A stretch of 64,000 nucleotides of DNA from Histoplasma ohiense (GCA_017607445.1 JAEVHH010000006.1:372001-436000); one strand, 5' to 3'; shown: positions 45,580-57,752, counted from the first letter of the stretch. The notes: generated from the sequence alone by a model not told the origin. Made by a program: numbers and translations.

Positions 45580-47401
45580 ATGATAGACAGTGATTTTCTT
45601 CATTATACTCTTATAGACACTCAGCTGATCAAGAAGCATGAGCTTCAGTGTATTCTCTTTTTCAAATTATGTAAACTCAGTGGATTTGATAGCCTCAGAG
45701 GATTCATCTTCTACAACATGATAAGATTTAATATCAACATAGAAGAATATGAGAAAAAGAACATATATGCATATGAAATACAAGACCTTGAGTATAATCT
45801 AATACTCAGTCTATCATGACTCACAGAATTTGAAACCTTGTTGAATGCATGCAATCACTGTCTTATTTTCTCAGAAGATGACTGTGTTTATAAGAAAGAT
45901 GTTGATAGAACTGCTGATCTCATTCAGATATCAGCAGAAATGTACAAACTACTAACTCATCAAGTATATGAGAAGAAGAATGTTCAAGTGTTCACTGCTA
46001 GCATAACAGATATCAAAAAGACATTAGAGAAACTAGAACTTAAGAACTTCAAGAAATCATACAAAGAACTATCTGAATTGTACAAAGATTTTGCAGATAT
46101 ATTTGATGAAAAAGAAGCTGAAAAGCTTCTCTCTCATCAAGAATATGATATAGATCATACAATTGAATTCATTAAAAAAGATGATAAGAATCTGCAATCA
46201 CTCTGAGATTCTCTCTACAGTATGTTATGTGATGAGCTTCTTGTTCTACAAAAAATGCTCAACAGATTACTAGACAAAGACTTCATTTATATTAGCAACT
46301 CATTCACTGCAGTATCTGTACTGTTTGCAAAGAAATCAGAAAAAGGCTTATGATTCTGTGTTGACTATTGAGAACTCAACAAGATTACACAACTTAAGAA
46401 CTTCAAGAAATCATACAAAGAACTATCTGAATTGTACAAAGATTTTGCAGATATATTTGATGAAAAAGAAGCTGAAAAGCTTCTCTCTCATCAAGAATAT
46501 GATATAGATCATACAATTGAATTCATCAAGAAAGATGATAAGAATCTGCAATCACTCTGAGATTCTCTCTACAGTATGTTATGTGATGAGCTTCTTGTTC
46601 TACAAAAAATGCTCAACAGATTACTAGACAAAGACTCTTCAAATCAGAATCAATGAACTGAGTTTCACATGTAAACACAAGTTGCTCAAAGATCTTCAAT
46701 GTCTCAGAGAAGAATGCTACTGACTGAATCATCAGAGAAGTCTGTATATACTGTGACAAGTCAGAGCACTTTGCAAATCAATATCTGAATGCAATTATTT
46801 TGAGTAAACCCCCCACACATGTGAATGCTGTGTCATCTGTGGATAGACAAGAACAGAGAAAAGATGAGCTCTCACTCTAAAATATGAATGAGAGCTCAAG
46901 GAGCAGAAAATTACACAGAAGAACTGATACTCTCTTCCACTCATCAATGAAACACTCAAACAGATAGAAAAAATGAAATGATTTATGAAATTTGATATCT
47001 CTGCAGTCTTCTACAAGATAAGAATTAATGAAGATGACAAATGACTAACTGTCTTTTGTATGTGTTACAGATTATACAAATGAACAGTGACTCTCTTTGA
47101 ATTAGTGAATACTTCAAGTATATTTCAGAAATACATTAACTGAGCTCTATGAGATCTGCTCAACAAGATCACCTCAGTGTATATGAATAATATTCTGATC
47201 TTCACTGATGAATTGCTCACTGAGCACTGTAAGTATGTATGACAAATGCTTGACTGTCTATGAAAAGCTGAACTGCAAGTGGACATTGACAAATGTGACT
47301 TCAAGACTAAGTCTATGATCTATCTAGAATTCATCATCAAAGCTGAAAAAGGTGTACACATGGATTCTAAGAAGATGGAAGCAATTCTCAACTGAGAGAC
47401 A
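45580..47401 (+). pseudogene. Gypsy G1a Pol, protease and first half of RT, with internal duplication
   Basis: It begins IDSDFLHYTLIDTQLIKKH, an aspartic-protease region whose active-site DSG has become DSD. ELYKDFADIFDEKEAEKL and LYSML.DELLVLQKMLNRLL are the usual RT lead-in. SVLFAKKSEKGL.FCVDY.ELNKIT follows, where Arg codons are now TGA. An inserted duplication (46395-46910) breaks this, after which RT resumes with PLINETLKQI and KFDISAVFYKI; the active-site region NILIFTDELL follows. Gypsy-2 then interrupts it at tcagt. Confidence 0.8.
46395..46910 (+). repeat. Composite internal duplication inside G1a pol
   Basis: 46395-46637 repeats 46036-46280 with only a few differences (for example attaaa/atcaag). 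It is fused directly to 46638-46910, which repeats 45225-45497 of gag almost perfectly. The two source segments are in reversed order relative to the element. Both copies carry the same TGA stops. Confidence 0.85.
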
Positions 47402-47406
47402 TCAGT

Positions 47407-47677
47407 TGTAAGAGATGATTGTAGATATAATTATGGAAGTAGTGTGAAGTACGCACGTAGAATGTTAAGAAGGTAGCAATCTCTATTATTCAAAGCTAAT
47501 CACTGATCTTCTAATATCTATGGATATCAGTGAGCATTATATAGACAACCTCCATGTGCTACAGCTGTCTATAATGCTGTGCACTATGCTCCTTCTCATC
47601 AATTCTGATGTGTTCTGTGTTCTTCTATCATCATATAGCTATTTTCTAATATAGATATCTCTGTTGCATCTATTACA
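47407..47677 (-). repeat. LTR of Gypsy-2 (3' LTR, left)
   Basis: 271 bp, ending in tattaca; pairs with 54280-54550. The adjacent attatctcccttcttc is the complement of a polypurine tract, fixing the orientation. Confidence 0.9.
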
Positions 47678-48220
47678 ATTATCTCCCTTCTTCAAAGACC
47701 TGATCTCCAGAGCTTCTTACTGCAACATGTGAAGTTCATAACATGTGCTGCATGGTTAATATTGTATAGAGTTCACAGAATCAGACTGAATTAATTGTTG
47801 AGATTAATTCCAAAGTATTACTGTTTTGAAAGAATGTTTTTCCATCTTCAGTGTCAATGCAGTTCAATCACAATTTAGACACAACTTCTGAACCCCTTTT
47901 CTTTGACTTTTACATCAAAAAGTTGTACCCTAACAAAATCATCACCACCATCACCATCAATGATTTTTTATTTAAAAAGAATACATTAATTTATCAAACA
48001 AAGTACACTGTATCTTTCTATGTGATTTTTATTGCAAAATTCAAAGTTTTGGTTGTGTGGTTGTGTTTTCCATTTTGGATTGAGTTTTGTGTTGTTGCAA
48101 TCTCTTTGATCAACATTGCAATATTGATTTCAATCTTCAACATCTGTTTTTCTTTCTTGTTGCTTTTGCTTCTCCTCCTTCTTTGAACAAGGTCTTGGTA
48201 CTGATTAAAGTCATGATAGA

Positions 48221-49371
48221 ATGTCAGAACCAGCTGTTTCTGTTGCTGATTCAGAGTCTATAGAGGATGATATGCTGTCTGCCATTGAGAGTATTTGCTT
48301 GAGTTGTCTGGAGAGGTTGCAGAACCCTCCAGTATATTCTTGCTTTGTGAATGATGAATGAATATGCTGTCACATCTGTCATATATCAAATAGAAGTTGT
48401 GCTGCTGTAAGTTTTCTTAAACTGAGATTGTTAAGAGTACTAATGAGTTATAGATGTCTGAGTGCTTTCACAAAACTGATCAATCTTTGATCAATGAATT
48501 TCATGAGATGCTGCTTTCTGATGAAGTTCTGAATGAGAGATTTGCTATGTATCAAACTGCTGTTGCAAGGTTTGTACTTGATGTGCAGGTCTATGAGAAT
48601 GCAGATGGAATTCTAGAATTCTATATGAACTCTGATAATCTGTTGTCACAGCAGAGTGTGACATTTGATTATAGCAGTGTTTCAGAAAGCATGTTTTCAT
48701 ATTCTGCTATTACATCAGTGTCATTCTCACTGAGCCAAGATCTTGGTATGTTATTTGAGTTGGCTGATAATGTAGATGAAGATGAGAAAGTGGATGATTC
48801 TGTTGAAGTGTTAGAAAGAAATACAGCAGCATATTGCTGTCATTGTATTTGACATTTGACAATATCCCTCCATCATCATTGTGAGTCTGCTGAGGATTGA
48901 TGCAAAAAATGCAAGCACTGCTCAGTGACAAAGCATGTCTGCATTTCAGTAAGTTATTATTCAAAACAAATGTTTTTACAGTATATAATATTAACTTTCT
49001 ATTAGATGTCAGTGGATGTTGTTGAATTGACTCAGATGGTTATCAACACTGCTGAGAATCTAATTGTCACTGATGTGAATGCTTTGAATGTTAATGTTTT
49101 GCAGAGTGCTGTGACTGTGATGGTTAGATTCTTTGCTGTGAAGATTCAGAAGATTCAACAAGACAGTTCTTCTGAGACTTCAGCTGAAACAGTGATTGAT
49201 GAGATTTCAGTGATTACATTGCTGATTGCAGCTCTCAAGTCATCATTGAAACATTGTGCTTTGTCAGTTGAGAAAATCTGAGATAATAAGCAGATTTGTC
49301 TTGATGACAATTTCTTGAATAACACTGACCAAGCTGAGGCAGATCTGTTTTTTAATCTCTGAGTGGAATAA
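48221..49371 (+). pseudogene. Antisense cysteine-cluster accessory gene of Gypsy-2
   Basis: Three exons can be read on the strand opposite to pol: 48221-48406, 48454-48948 and 49006-49371. Each is in phase 0, with introns gtaagt...taatgagttatag and gtaagt...actttctattag. Together they give 349 codons interrupted only by TGA at 48359, 48850, 48898, 49279 and 49360. The start is MSEPAVSVADSES. Exon 1 contains ICLSC, then CFV, CCHICH and RSC; exon 2 ends with CKKCKHCSVTKHVC. These Cys spacings suggest two small zinc clusters. An acidic region (DNVDEDEKVDDS) and a helical C-part (ALKSSLKHCALSVEKI) follow. It ends 34 bp from the pol stop, tail to tail. No family recognised; a nucleic-acid-binding accessory role is inference. 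Confidence 0.65.
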
Positions 49372-49405
49372 ATATATTCAGCAGTTATCATTGTCTTCTT
49401 CATTT

Positions 49406-52400
49406 TCATTTACTGACTGACTTCTGATAGATTTTATTAAACTGTTTCAAGTACTTCTGACTGTTCATCAAGTTTTTCTCAGATTCCCAAGAATTATCTG
49501 CATCTGTACAATTTTTTCATTTGACAAGATATTGTGTTTGACTGTGGTACTGACACTTGTCTAATATAGCTTCAACTTTCCATTTCTCTTGTATATCTAT
49601 AATTATCAGTTCTGCTTGTGGGATTTGTCTGTTGTGTGTGTGATATGATTTGAGAAGAGAAACATGGAATATGAGATGAATTTCTTTATATTGCAGTGTG
49701 AGTTTCAGTTTGTACACCTGTGTATCATGAATATCAATTATTTGAAAGAGACTCAAAAATCGATGATCTAGTTTGGATGAGGGTTGCAAGGTGGATATAT
49801 TTTTTGCACACAGCATTACTCAGTCCTCTATCTTAAAGCTTTTTGATATATGATGCTGATTGTAATACTTTTTCTCAGCTGCTTTGATGACTTTCAGACA
49901 TTCTTGAATTTTGTTCTCTGCTTGCTTCATTCATTCCACTTATTCCATCACTGATTTTGACACATCTGTGCTTGGAGGTTTCATGTCTATGCAAAGTTCA
50001 GTTGGTCGGCTGATCATTGCTTCAGATGATGTCATTTTTATCAATGTGTGGAAGGTGTTGTTGTATGCTCATTGTGTCAGGAGAATCCATTCTACTCAAT
50101 TATCTTGCTGATAGCTGCAATATGTGTGAAGATAATGTTCAATCATCTGATTCAATTGTTCTGTCTGACCATCAGTTTGCGGGTGGAATGCTGTCAATAA
50201 TTTTCATTGAACATGAAGCAGATAACACAATGTCAATCAAAACTTGCTATTTATTAATGAATCTCAGTCACTAATAATGTTCACAGATAGGTCAAAGTTC
50301 TTTGCAATTCTTCATACAATAATGTTCATGAGTTCTTCTGCATCTAGCTCTGAAGATGTGGGCACAATTATGGCTCATTTGATGAATAAATCAACAAATA
50401 CAACAATAGTATTATAGATTTGACTTTTCTTTTTATTATCTGGCAGATCTTCAATAAAGTCCATGCTAATTGTATGCCATTTCTTATCTGACACTGAATG
50501 TGATTGTAGCAACCCATACAGCTTGTGCTGCAGTATCTTGATGTATTGACAAACATCACAAGTTCTCACATATTCTGCAATCTCATCACTCATACCATGC
50601 CACAAGTACTTGTATTTGATTGCTTTGATGATTTTGTCACATCCAAAATGGTCATCTTGAAGATCATCATGGTTCATTTTCATTATTTCATGTCTTACAG
50701 CTTTGTCTTATGATATGTAGATTTTATCATCTTTTCTGAGCAGATCATCTTTATCTACTGCTCAGATTGAATGATTATCTACACTAGCATCACTCATCTC
50801 TAATCTTCTGCAAAGTTCAGATGTGCTGATGTCTCTATTCTGAATCTGCAGTAAGAGTTCAATGATAGATTCAGCTATCTCTTTGTAATAGACTGTCTCA
50901 GACTCAAATACTTTGATGACTAGAATCTGTGACATCAGAATCTCTAGATTTAATTCTGTAACATCTGTGATCTCATTCTCATCTGCAGATGCATTCTTTA
51001 TTCTGCAGAGGTTGTTGTCATTGATGACTATAAGTCTCTTTGTTCAACAATTTTCATTAGCTTGCAGATCTTTTCACATCATCTTAACACATTGATCTAA
51101 CTTTGTATTTTCTTTTGTCTTTAGTGACTTAAAGATCCTCTTATGCAGCTTCTCTTGCAGAGTAGAGAGCCTCATCAAGAGAGCTGTGTGTTTTACAAAA
51201 TCTGAACAACAACTTGATACATCTGTGGGATTATTTTTCTCAGAACAGTGCTCTATTTCAAAATTGAACACTGAGAGCATTTCCATCCAGCAAATCTGAC
51301 ACTCATTTAGCTGCTTTGTTGTCATGAAGTGCTGAAGGTTGACATGGTCAGATAAAACAGTTATTGAATGCCTGCTACTATGTAAGTAGTGGTGTTATTG
51401 CCTGAAAGCTTTTACAATTGGCAACATTTCTAGATCATATGTTTGATAATGTCTTTCTGTTTCTGTGAGCTTTCTAGACCAAAACACAATTGGGTGTCAG
51501 TGATCATCATTCATTAATTGTGATATTACTGCAGCAATTGCAACATCAGATTCATCTGTTTCTATACAGAGTTTTCACTGTGGATCAAAGTGAACCAACA
51601 ATGATGCTTTTGTAAAGCATTCTTTTAACTGCAAAATTGTGTGCTTGCAGTTTTTGTCTAACTGAACAGATGCATTATTCTTCCCTCTTTTCATTTTGTA
51701 ACCTTTTAACAATTCAGTCAGAGGTGCTGTTATTATCAAGAACTTGTATATGAATCAATGATAGAAATTGATGAATTCTAGAAATATTTGCAATTCATTT
51801 ATAGTTCACAGTTCTGATCAATCTAGAATTGTGTTGACACAGTGTTTCTTGATGATAATGCTCTGTGTGATAACCACAAAACCCAAAAATCCAATTTCTG
51901 TTGTGTGGAATGTACACTTACTAAGTTTAGCATATAGTCTCCATTGTCTTAACTGTTCCAGCACATTCTTAACATGGACGACATGTTCATCAAGTGTGTT
52001 TGAATAGATTACAATATTGTCAAGATAAGCCATGCAATATACATCTAAAAGATCACTGAGGGCTTTGTTGATATAAGATTGAAAGGTCACAGAGGCATTG
52101 GTTAGCCCAAAAGATAAGATTAGATATTCAAAGTGTTCATATTGTGTTCAAAATGCTGTTTTTCATTCATCCTCTGCTTGTATGTGAATTCTATGATATA
52201 CATCTCTAAGGTCCAGTTGTGTATATATTTTGACACCTGCTAATCTATCAAGTATTTCACTTATCAAGGGCAGTGGATATTGATTCTTGACTGTTATTTC
52301 ATTCAATCCTCAATAATCTACACAAAGACACAGAGTTCCATCTTTCTTCAGTGTGAATAACACTGATGTGCTGGCTGGACTCTTGAATGAACATATTCAA

Positions 52401-53140
52401 TTCTTCTCTAATGTCTTTTTGATATATTCTCAGAGGACAGAGAGTTCTTGAGATGATAAGTTATATATCAGTTGGTATGGAGGTTTCTTGCCAGGTTTGA
52501 GCTCTATGACATGATCATGAGATGCATGTTTCACATCAGATATGTCTTCTTGAAATACATCAAGATAATCTTTATAATCATCTGAGATATTTGACTCAGT
52601 TGCTGCACTCGCAGCTTGTAATGATAAGACAGTGAATATAATATTGCCATCATCAATTAGTGTTGTGAATTCTTTAGCAGTATTCAGATGCATGTGGTTA
52701 ATATTCAACACTTTTCTATAGATTCAGCATCTTCACACCCAGTTGATATCAGAGTTCACAGCTTTCAATCACAGCATACTCAAAATTACATCATATCTGC
52801 TAATGTCAGCCTCTTTGAAATGGTGGAATCCTTCTCAGAGAATGTGTTCATCATTGATAATCTTCATTGCAGCTCTTCATTGTTCATATGATTTAATCTT
52901 ATGATTATCAACTGCTTTCACTACTTTTGGTTTATCTTCTGTCTTTGAGAAATATTTTGATGCTCAGATGTGGGACACAAAGTTCACATCTGTGTCAGAA
53001 TCCACTAGCATCCACATCATCAACCATTCTGCTTCTGTCAGCATCCACATATTCATTGCCAATAATTGTTTATCTTGCAGTCTAGTTGTTCATATTCCCA
53101 ATGCAGCAGCTGCTTCTATGATTGAGATTGCTGGTTTTTT
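49406..53140 (-). pseudogene. Gypsy-2 Pol: protease, RT, RNase H, integrase, chromodomain
   Basis: Order on the minus strand: protease MLVDSDTDVNFVSHI near 53,010-52,970 (active-site DSG now DSD). RT includes YLDNIVIYSN at about 52,033-51,995, where the catalytic YLDD-type motif has become YLDN. RNase H end has FNFEIEHCSEKNNPTDVSS (about 51.25 kb). The integrase HHCC region is DHFGCDK..YVRTCDVCQ, followed by MDFIEDLP (50.68-50.45 kb). The C-terminus has a chromodomain, EKWKVEAILDK..TQYLVK and SWESEKNLMNSQ, ending at the TGA at 49406-49408. The chromodomain would direct integration toward modified chromatin. It carries many stops, mostly TGA. Confidence 0.85.
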
Positions 53141-53149
53141 GCTTGTCAA

Positions 53150-54174
53150 ACTTGGTTGCACTTTTCAGAGTGTAACATTCAACAATCATTTGCAATATGA
53201 CCCTTCTTATGACAGTGAGAACACTTCTTCATTCAGTTATATTTATCTTTCTTGATTTGTTCAGTTGAATCTGTTTGTTCCTCTCATTTCCTCTTGTTCT
53301 GACAGTTGCTAGATTTATCAGAATGACACTGATTCTCTATGAATATTGCAGGTCTTTCTTTGCAAATAGCATGCTGTTGCTCTGGTATATTTTCCTCAAG
53401 AGTCTGTAGAGTTCAAAGCAACTCTTTGTAGTTTTGAAGCTCTTGATTTCAATAGTTGAGTTCAGTGTGTAATATCTTCAATGTCTTACTACACAAGTTA
53501 TCCATTCTTTGTTCTTCACTATATGGGGGTAAGTAATATTCTCAGTCTTTGAGATATTTAGAGAAATTGTGTATCAATTGTCATTCTTGTTGCTTTGCAT
53601 CTTGAAACTTTTGACTCACTAATCAGTGCTGATTCTGTGGATCATTAATTTGCATTTCTAGATGTGATAACATATCATCAAAAGTCAACAGTGTTGCTCC
53701 TCCACATCTCTCATACAATGATACAAAATTCAACCACTTCTGCTTAACATGGGTGTCAAGGTAGAGTTTAGCATCATTTATCTTGTGTTCTTCCTTTTGA
53801 TAATATCAGTGGTGGTATGTAAAGAGAGTCAACATGCAATCTTTATAGTTCTTGAATTCTAACATATTTTTTTCTCAATAATAGTTCTTAATCTTCAATC
53901 TCAATGATGTTTCATTATCATCATCTGTATCATTCACAGATCGATTTTGTGGTGGTTCTGTGGTGATATTCTGGGTTAATTGAGACTTGATGAGAGTATC
54001 TTTATGAATCTGCACTTTCAACTTGTTGAGCTGCTGTTGTGCATGCAGAATAGCTAATTGCTGCTCTTGTTCATGAATTTGATCATTCAACTGTTGCAAA
54101 TGCACATTGTGATCATCAGAGGCAGTAGAAGATTCAGGTTGGTTTTCAAAAGATCTTGCATATGTTGAAACCAT
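53150..54174 (-). pseudogene. Gypsy-2 Gag, decayed
   Basis: The N-terminus reads MVSTYARSFENQPESSTASD, then a coiled-coil rich in Gln (QLNDQIHEQEQQLAILHAQ). The C-terminus carries an intact CX2CX4HX4C knuckle, CSHCHKKGHIANDC, at 53182-53223. Stops interrupt the capsid region between them. Confidence 0.75.
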
Positions 54175-54279
54175 CTTGTGTGTTTTAACTAATGTTGTGT
54201 GTTTTAACTAATGTTGCATGCTTTATTGTAGGTGTGCGTAACAACGGATCACTCAAATAAAGTTTAGAGTGATTAGAAT

Positions 54280-54550
54280 TGTAAGAGATGGTTGTAGGTA
54301 TAATTATGGAAGTAGTGTGAAGTATGCATGTAGAATGTTAAGAAGGTAGCAATCTCTATTATTCAAAGCTAATCACTGATCTTCTAATATCTACAGATAT
54401 CAGTGAGCATTATATAGATGATCTTCATGTGCTACAGTTGTCTATAATGCTGTGTGCTATGTCTCTTCTCATTAATTCTGGTGTGTTCTGTGTTCTTCTA
54501 TCGCCACATAGCTATTTTCTAATATAGATATCTCCGTTGCGTCTATTACA
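54280..54550 (-). repeat. LTR of Gypsy-2 (5' LTR, right)
   Basis: 271 bp, the partner of 47407-47677. It keeps more CpG (for example tccgttgcgtc) than the left copy. Confidence 0.9.
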
Positions 54551-55797
54551 TCAGTCTCAGTAAAAGAGACTAGAAACTTTCTAGAATTCATCAACTTTTA
54601 TCAAAGATTTATCAAAGATTTCTCTGATATTGTATGATCATTGACAGATCTGATCTGAAAAGACACTGTATTTCAATGAACTGATGAAGTGGATGCAGTA
54701 TTCAAAAAGCTGAAGTGTATGTTCACAAACATCTCAATACTGCAATCATTCAATTCAGATAAGCATACAATTCTTGAAACAGATGTCTCAGATTATGTAG
54801 TAGATGAAGCACTGATACAATATGATAACAAAGATGTTCTACAATTTTGTATCTTCATCTTGAAAAAAATGTCACTCACTGAATGCAACTATGAGATCTA
54901 CAACAAGAAGCTTCTAGTGATCATACAATGTCTCAAAGAATAAAAGTCTGAATTTATGAGCATTGAGAAGTTTGAGATTATTATCAATCATAAAAACTTA
55001 GAGTACTTCATAATCACTCATAAGCTCACTGAAAAATATATACATTGATCATTGTTTCTTAGTCATTTTTCATTCACAATTCATTATCAATCTGAAGTAG
55101 AGAACACTCTTGTGAATGCTCTGTTTCATCAAGAATAAGATATACCATCTAATGACTTGAACAACAGATGAAAACATTGAGAGTATTGATTAATCAACTC
55201 TGCAATCATAGAAAGTTCTATGCAACAGATGAACTCTGTGTACATATCAATCAGTTCCAAGTTCAAGAACCCTTGCTTGAAGAACAATGAAGACTAGCAG
55301 CAGAAGCAGATGAATTCTGACAACAAACTGTCAAAGTCATATAAAGTAAAGCACTTCAATTCCCTGCAGATGTATACTCAAGAACAGATATCTCAGCATA
55401 TTCAATCAACAATGACAACTGCTTACACTTTTGAGATAGATAATGAGTCTTCAATTCAGAACCTCTATAAACACAGATCATATAAGAAATTCATAACTTG
55501 CTGATGACTGAGTATTCAGAATATGAAATCATGTACAACATTGTTGTCTGAGAATTCTACTGATCAGATATGTTGAAAGATATACACTGGTTTGTACACA
55601 ACTGTGATTGCTGCAGCTCAGTGATGATATAATATGAATATTGAAAAGAGATGCTGAAGTCTCTATCTGTCTCTGACTGAATTTGATATGATATAGCTAT
55701 TGATTTTGCAGTTTCCTTGCCCAAGAGTGGAGATTCTATGAACATTCTAGTCATTGTTGACTGACTCAGCAAGGGTGTAATACTACAGCTCTGTGAC

Positions 55798-56782
55798 TAG
55801 GCTGGCCGGTGGGACCATGAATTTCATGTTTGGTTTGGTTTGATTTGGTCCCAGTCCATTTCTTGGCGTGATTTTCAGTGGGACCAGGATCAGAATGGGA
55901 GTGTAAAGTGACTAGAATTATTAGAATATGAGTGAAATGGGACTAATAAATCTTGATATTTCATGTAAAGTGACTGACTATCAAAAATAAGAACATGATC
56001 TGGGACTGACTATGATTTTGACTGAGGTTTGATCCCATTCTGATGATTATATAATACATATCTTAGATATCAATCTGATGATATGATTGGTGGAGATATC
56101 ACCCCTATCTAGTGCTGCCAACCTATCTATTGCTGCAAGCTATCCCTCGCTGCTAAGCTATCCCTCGCTGCTAAGCTATCGCCGCTGCCAACCTATCTAT
56201 CGCTGCAAGCTATCCCTCGCTGCTAAGCTATCGCTGCCAACCTATCTATCGCTGCCAACCTATCTATCGCTGCCAATTTATCTACCACTGCCAATCTATC
56301 TATCGCTGCTAATCTATCTATCGCTGCTAATCTATCGCCGCTGCCAATCTATCCCTCACTGCTAAGCTATCCCTCGCTGCTAAGCTATCACTGCCAATCT
56401 ATCGCTGCTAATCTATCGCTGCCAACCTATCTACCGCGGCGAATCTATCTATCACTATCATTACTAGTTCAAAATAGAACTAGAGCATAAATACACTAAA
56501 CTTCTTTTGATAGATAATGATTTTTGGTAACACTCATAGCATTATATCATCTATATAGGGTAAATCATGGTCCCATTTGGTCCCATTTTAACAAAATGGG
56601 ACCAAATGGGACCAGAATCAGTAATTTATAAGAAGAACATGACCTGGGACTAGATTTATAATATAAACAGTGTAAAGTGACTAATTTAATAAACACTAAA
56701 TGGGACCAGGACTAAGAAATTTGATAATGAGACTGGAGAAATATTTAGTCTCAGTCTCATGCATGGTCACACGGCCAGTCTA
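55798..56782. mobile_element. Non-autonomous hAT derivative, 985 bp
   Basis: TIRs: the left begins taggctggccggtgggacca; the right, read inward, begins tagactggccgtgtgacca. The 8-bp TSD tctgtgac occurs at 55790-55797 and 56783-56790; the homologous site in another G1 copy (about 62,312) has a single tctgtgac, a natural empty-site control. About 280 bp at the left end and 200 bp at the right end match the ends of the 5.87-kb hAT element. The coding interior is replaced by a minisatellite. CpG and GG are better preserved than in the long copy, so this insertion is probably younger. Confidence 0.9.
56094..56460. repeat. Minisatellite (ctatcgctgccaa)n in the hAT derivative
   Basis: More than twenty degenerate copies of 12-18 bp units such as ctatcgctgccaacctat and ccctcgctgctaag are arranged in higher-order mixtures. 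It is the only clearly CpG-containing block in the surrounding 20 kb. Confidence 0.9.
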
Positions 56783-57752
56783 TCTGTGACAAGATGAATA
56801 CTGAAGTAGTTGCAGATATCTTCATCAGAAGCCTGTTCTATTGTATATATAGTCTGCCTTCATTCATTGTGTCAGATAGAGGCAGTCAATTCATCAGCAC
56901 ACTCTGAGCCTGCATATATCAATTGCTAAGAATTGAATGAAAGTTATCAACAGTGTATCATTCAGAGACTGATGAAGTTACTGAGAGAATGATACAAATG
57001 ATAAAAAACATTCTCTGTAAGTTCTGTAATTATATGCAAGACAACTGAAGCAATCTGCTGCTGCATACTGAAATTGTGATTAACAGTTGAGATTCTGCTA
57101 CAACAGATGTAAGCCTATTCTTTCTTCTACACAGATACAACTTAGAGATTCTGAACTTCTCTGAGACTCCTCAAGAAACTGTGTACACCCACAGCTTCAT
57201 ACAGACAGCAGAGAATATTGTGAGCAAACTGAAGAAAGTTCACAAATGAGCAGAAGCTTCAATGATCAGTGCTTAGTAAAATTATAAGAATCAAATGAAC
57301 ATCAGAAGAAGTTCTGCAATCTGATATTATGTAGAAGACAAAGTCTGACTGAATCTCAAGAATATAAGAATGAACTGTCTCTCATGTATACTAGATTATC
57401 ATCATATCAAATATACAGTGAAGAAAGTGCTAGATACACATGATTATTGATTTGATATCTCATCTGATATTCACAACATCTTTCATACAAATCTGCTTCA
57501 ATCTGTGGCTGAAAATCCATTTCTTTCACAGAGAATCTCTGATTGACAGTCATCTGTCATTGTAGAAGAAGACAATGAACTCAAGTAGAAAATTGAAGCA
57601 ATTCTTGACAATAGAATCAACCATCACTGCTGTGAATATCTCATCAAATGAGTAGAATATGATTGTCTGATCTGAGAATCTGCATCTGTCTTGAAGAACA
57701 CCACTGCTCTTGACATCTATGAGTTCTCACTCACTCTGATAGAGGGGGATAA

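Larger units (their letters stand above)
47407..54550 (-). mobile_element. Gypsy-2, chromodomain Ty3/Gypsy element, 7,144 bp, nested in G1a
   Basis: Two 271-bp LTRs, 47407-47677 and 54280-54550, begin TGTAAGAGATG and end CTATTACA. The TSD tcagt occurs at 47402-47406 and 54551-54555. Polarity is minus: gag near 54.2 kb, pol to 49.4 kb, and a pyrimidine tract (complement of a polypurine tract) beside the left LTR. The LTRs differ at roughly 20 or more sites, all transitions by eye, as expected for RIP. A spliced plus-strand gene sits between the end of pol and the left LTR. Confidence 0.9.
54556..57752 (+). pseudogene. Gypsy G1a Pol continued: RNase H, integrase, chromodomain
   Basis: RT/RNase H resumes after Gypsy-2 with VKETRNFLEFINFYQRFIKD, ILETDVSDYVVDEALIQYD, LTECNYEIYNKKLLVIIQCL and FEIIINHKNLEYF. 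Integrase follows with DIHWFVHNCDCC (zinc-binding part), SDIAIDFAVSLPKSG-like sequence, then, after the hAT derivative (55798-56782 plus TSD), LPSFIVSDRGSQFIST and YHSETDEVTERM. The end (57,590-57,740) is a chromodomain: LDNRINHHCCEYLIK.VEYD and TALDIYE.SLT, immediately before the purine tract. Premature stops are mostly TGA. Confidence 0.82.

Noticed and set aside
47851..48186. 111-codon plus-strand frame upstream of the Gypsy-2 accessory gene, with hydrophobic and poly-Leu end
   Set aside because: Composition is driven by T-rich low complexity; no motif and no clear splice to the downstream exon.
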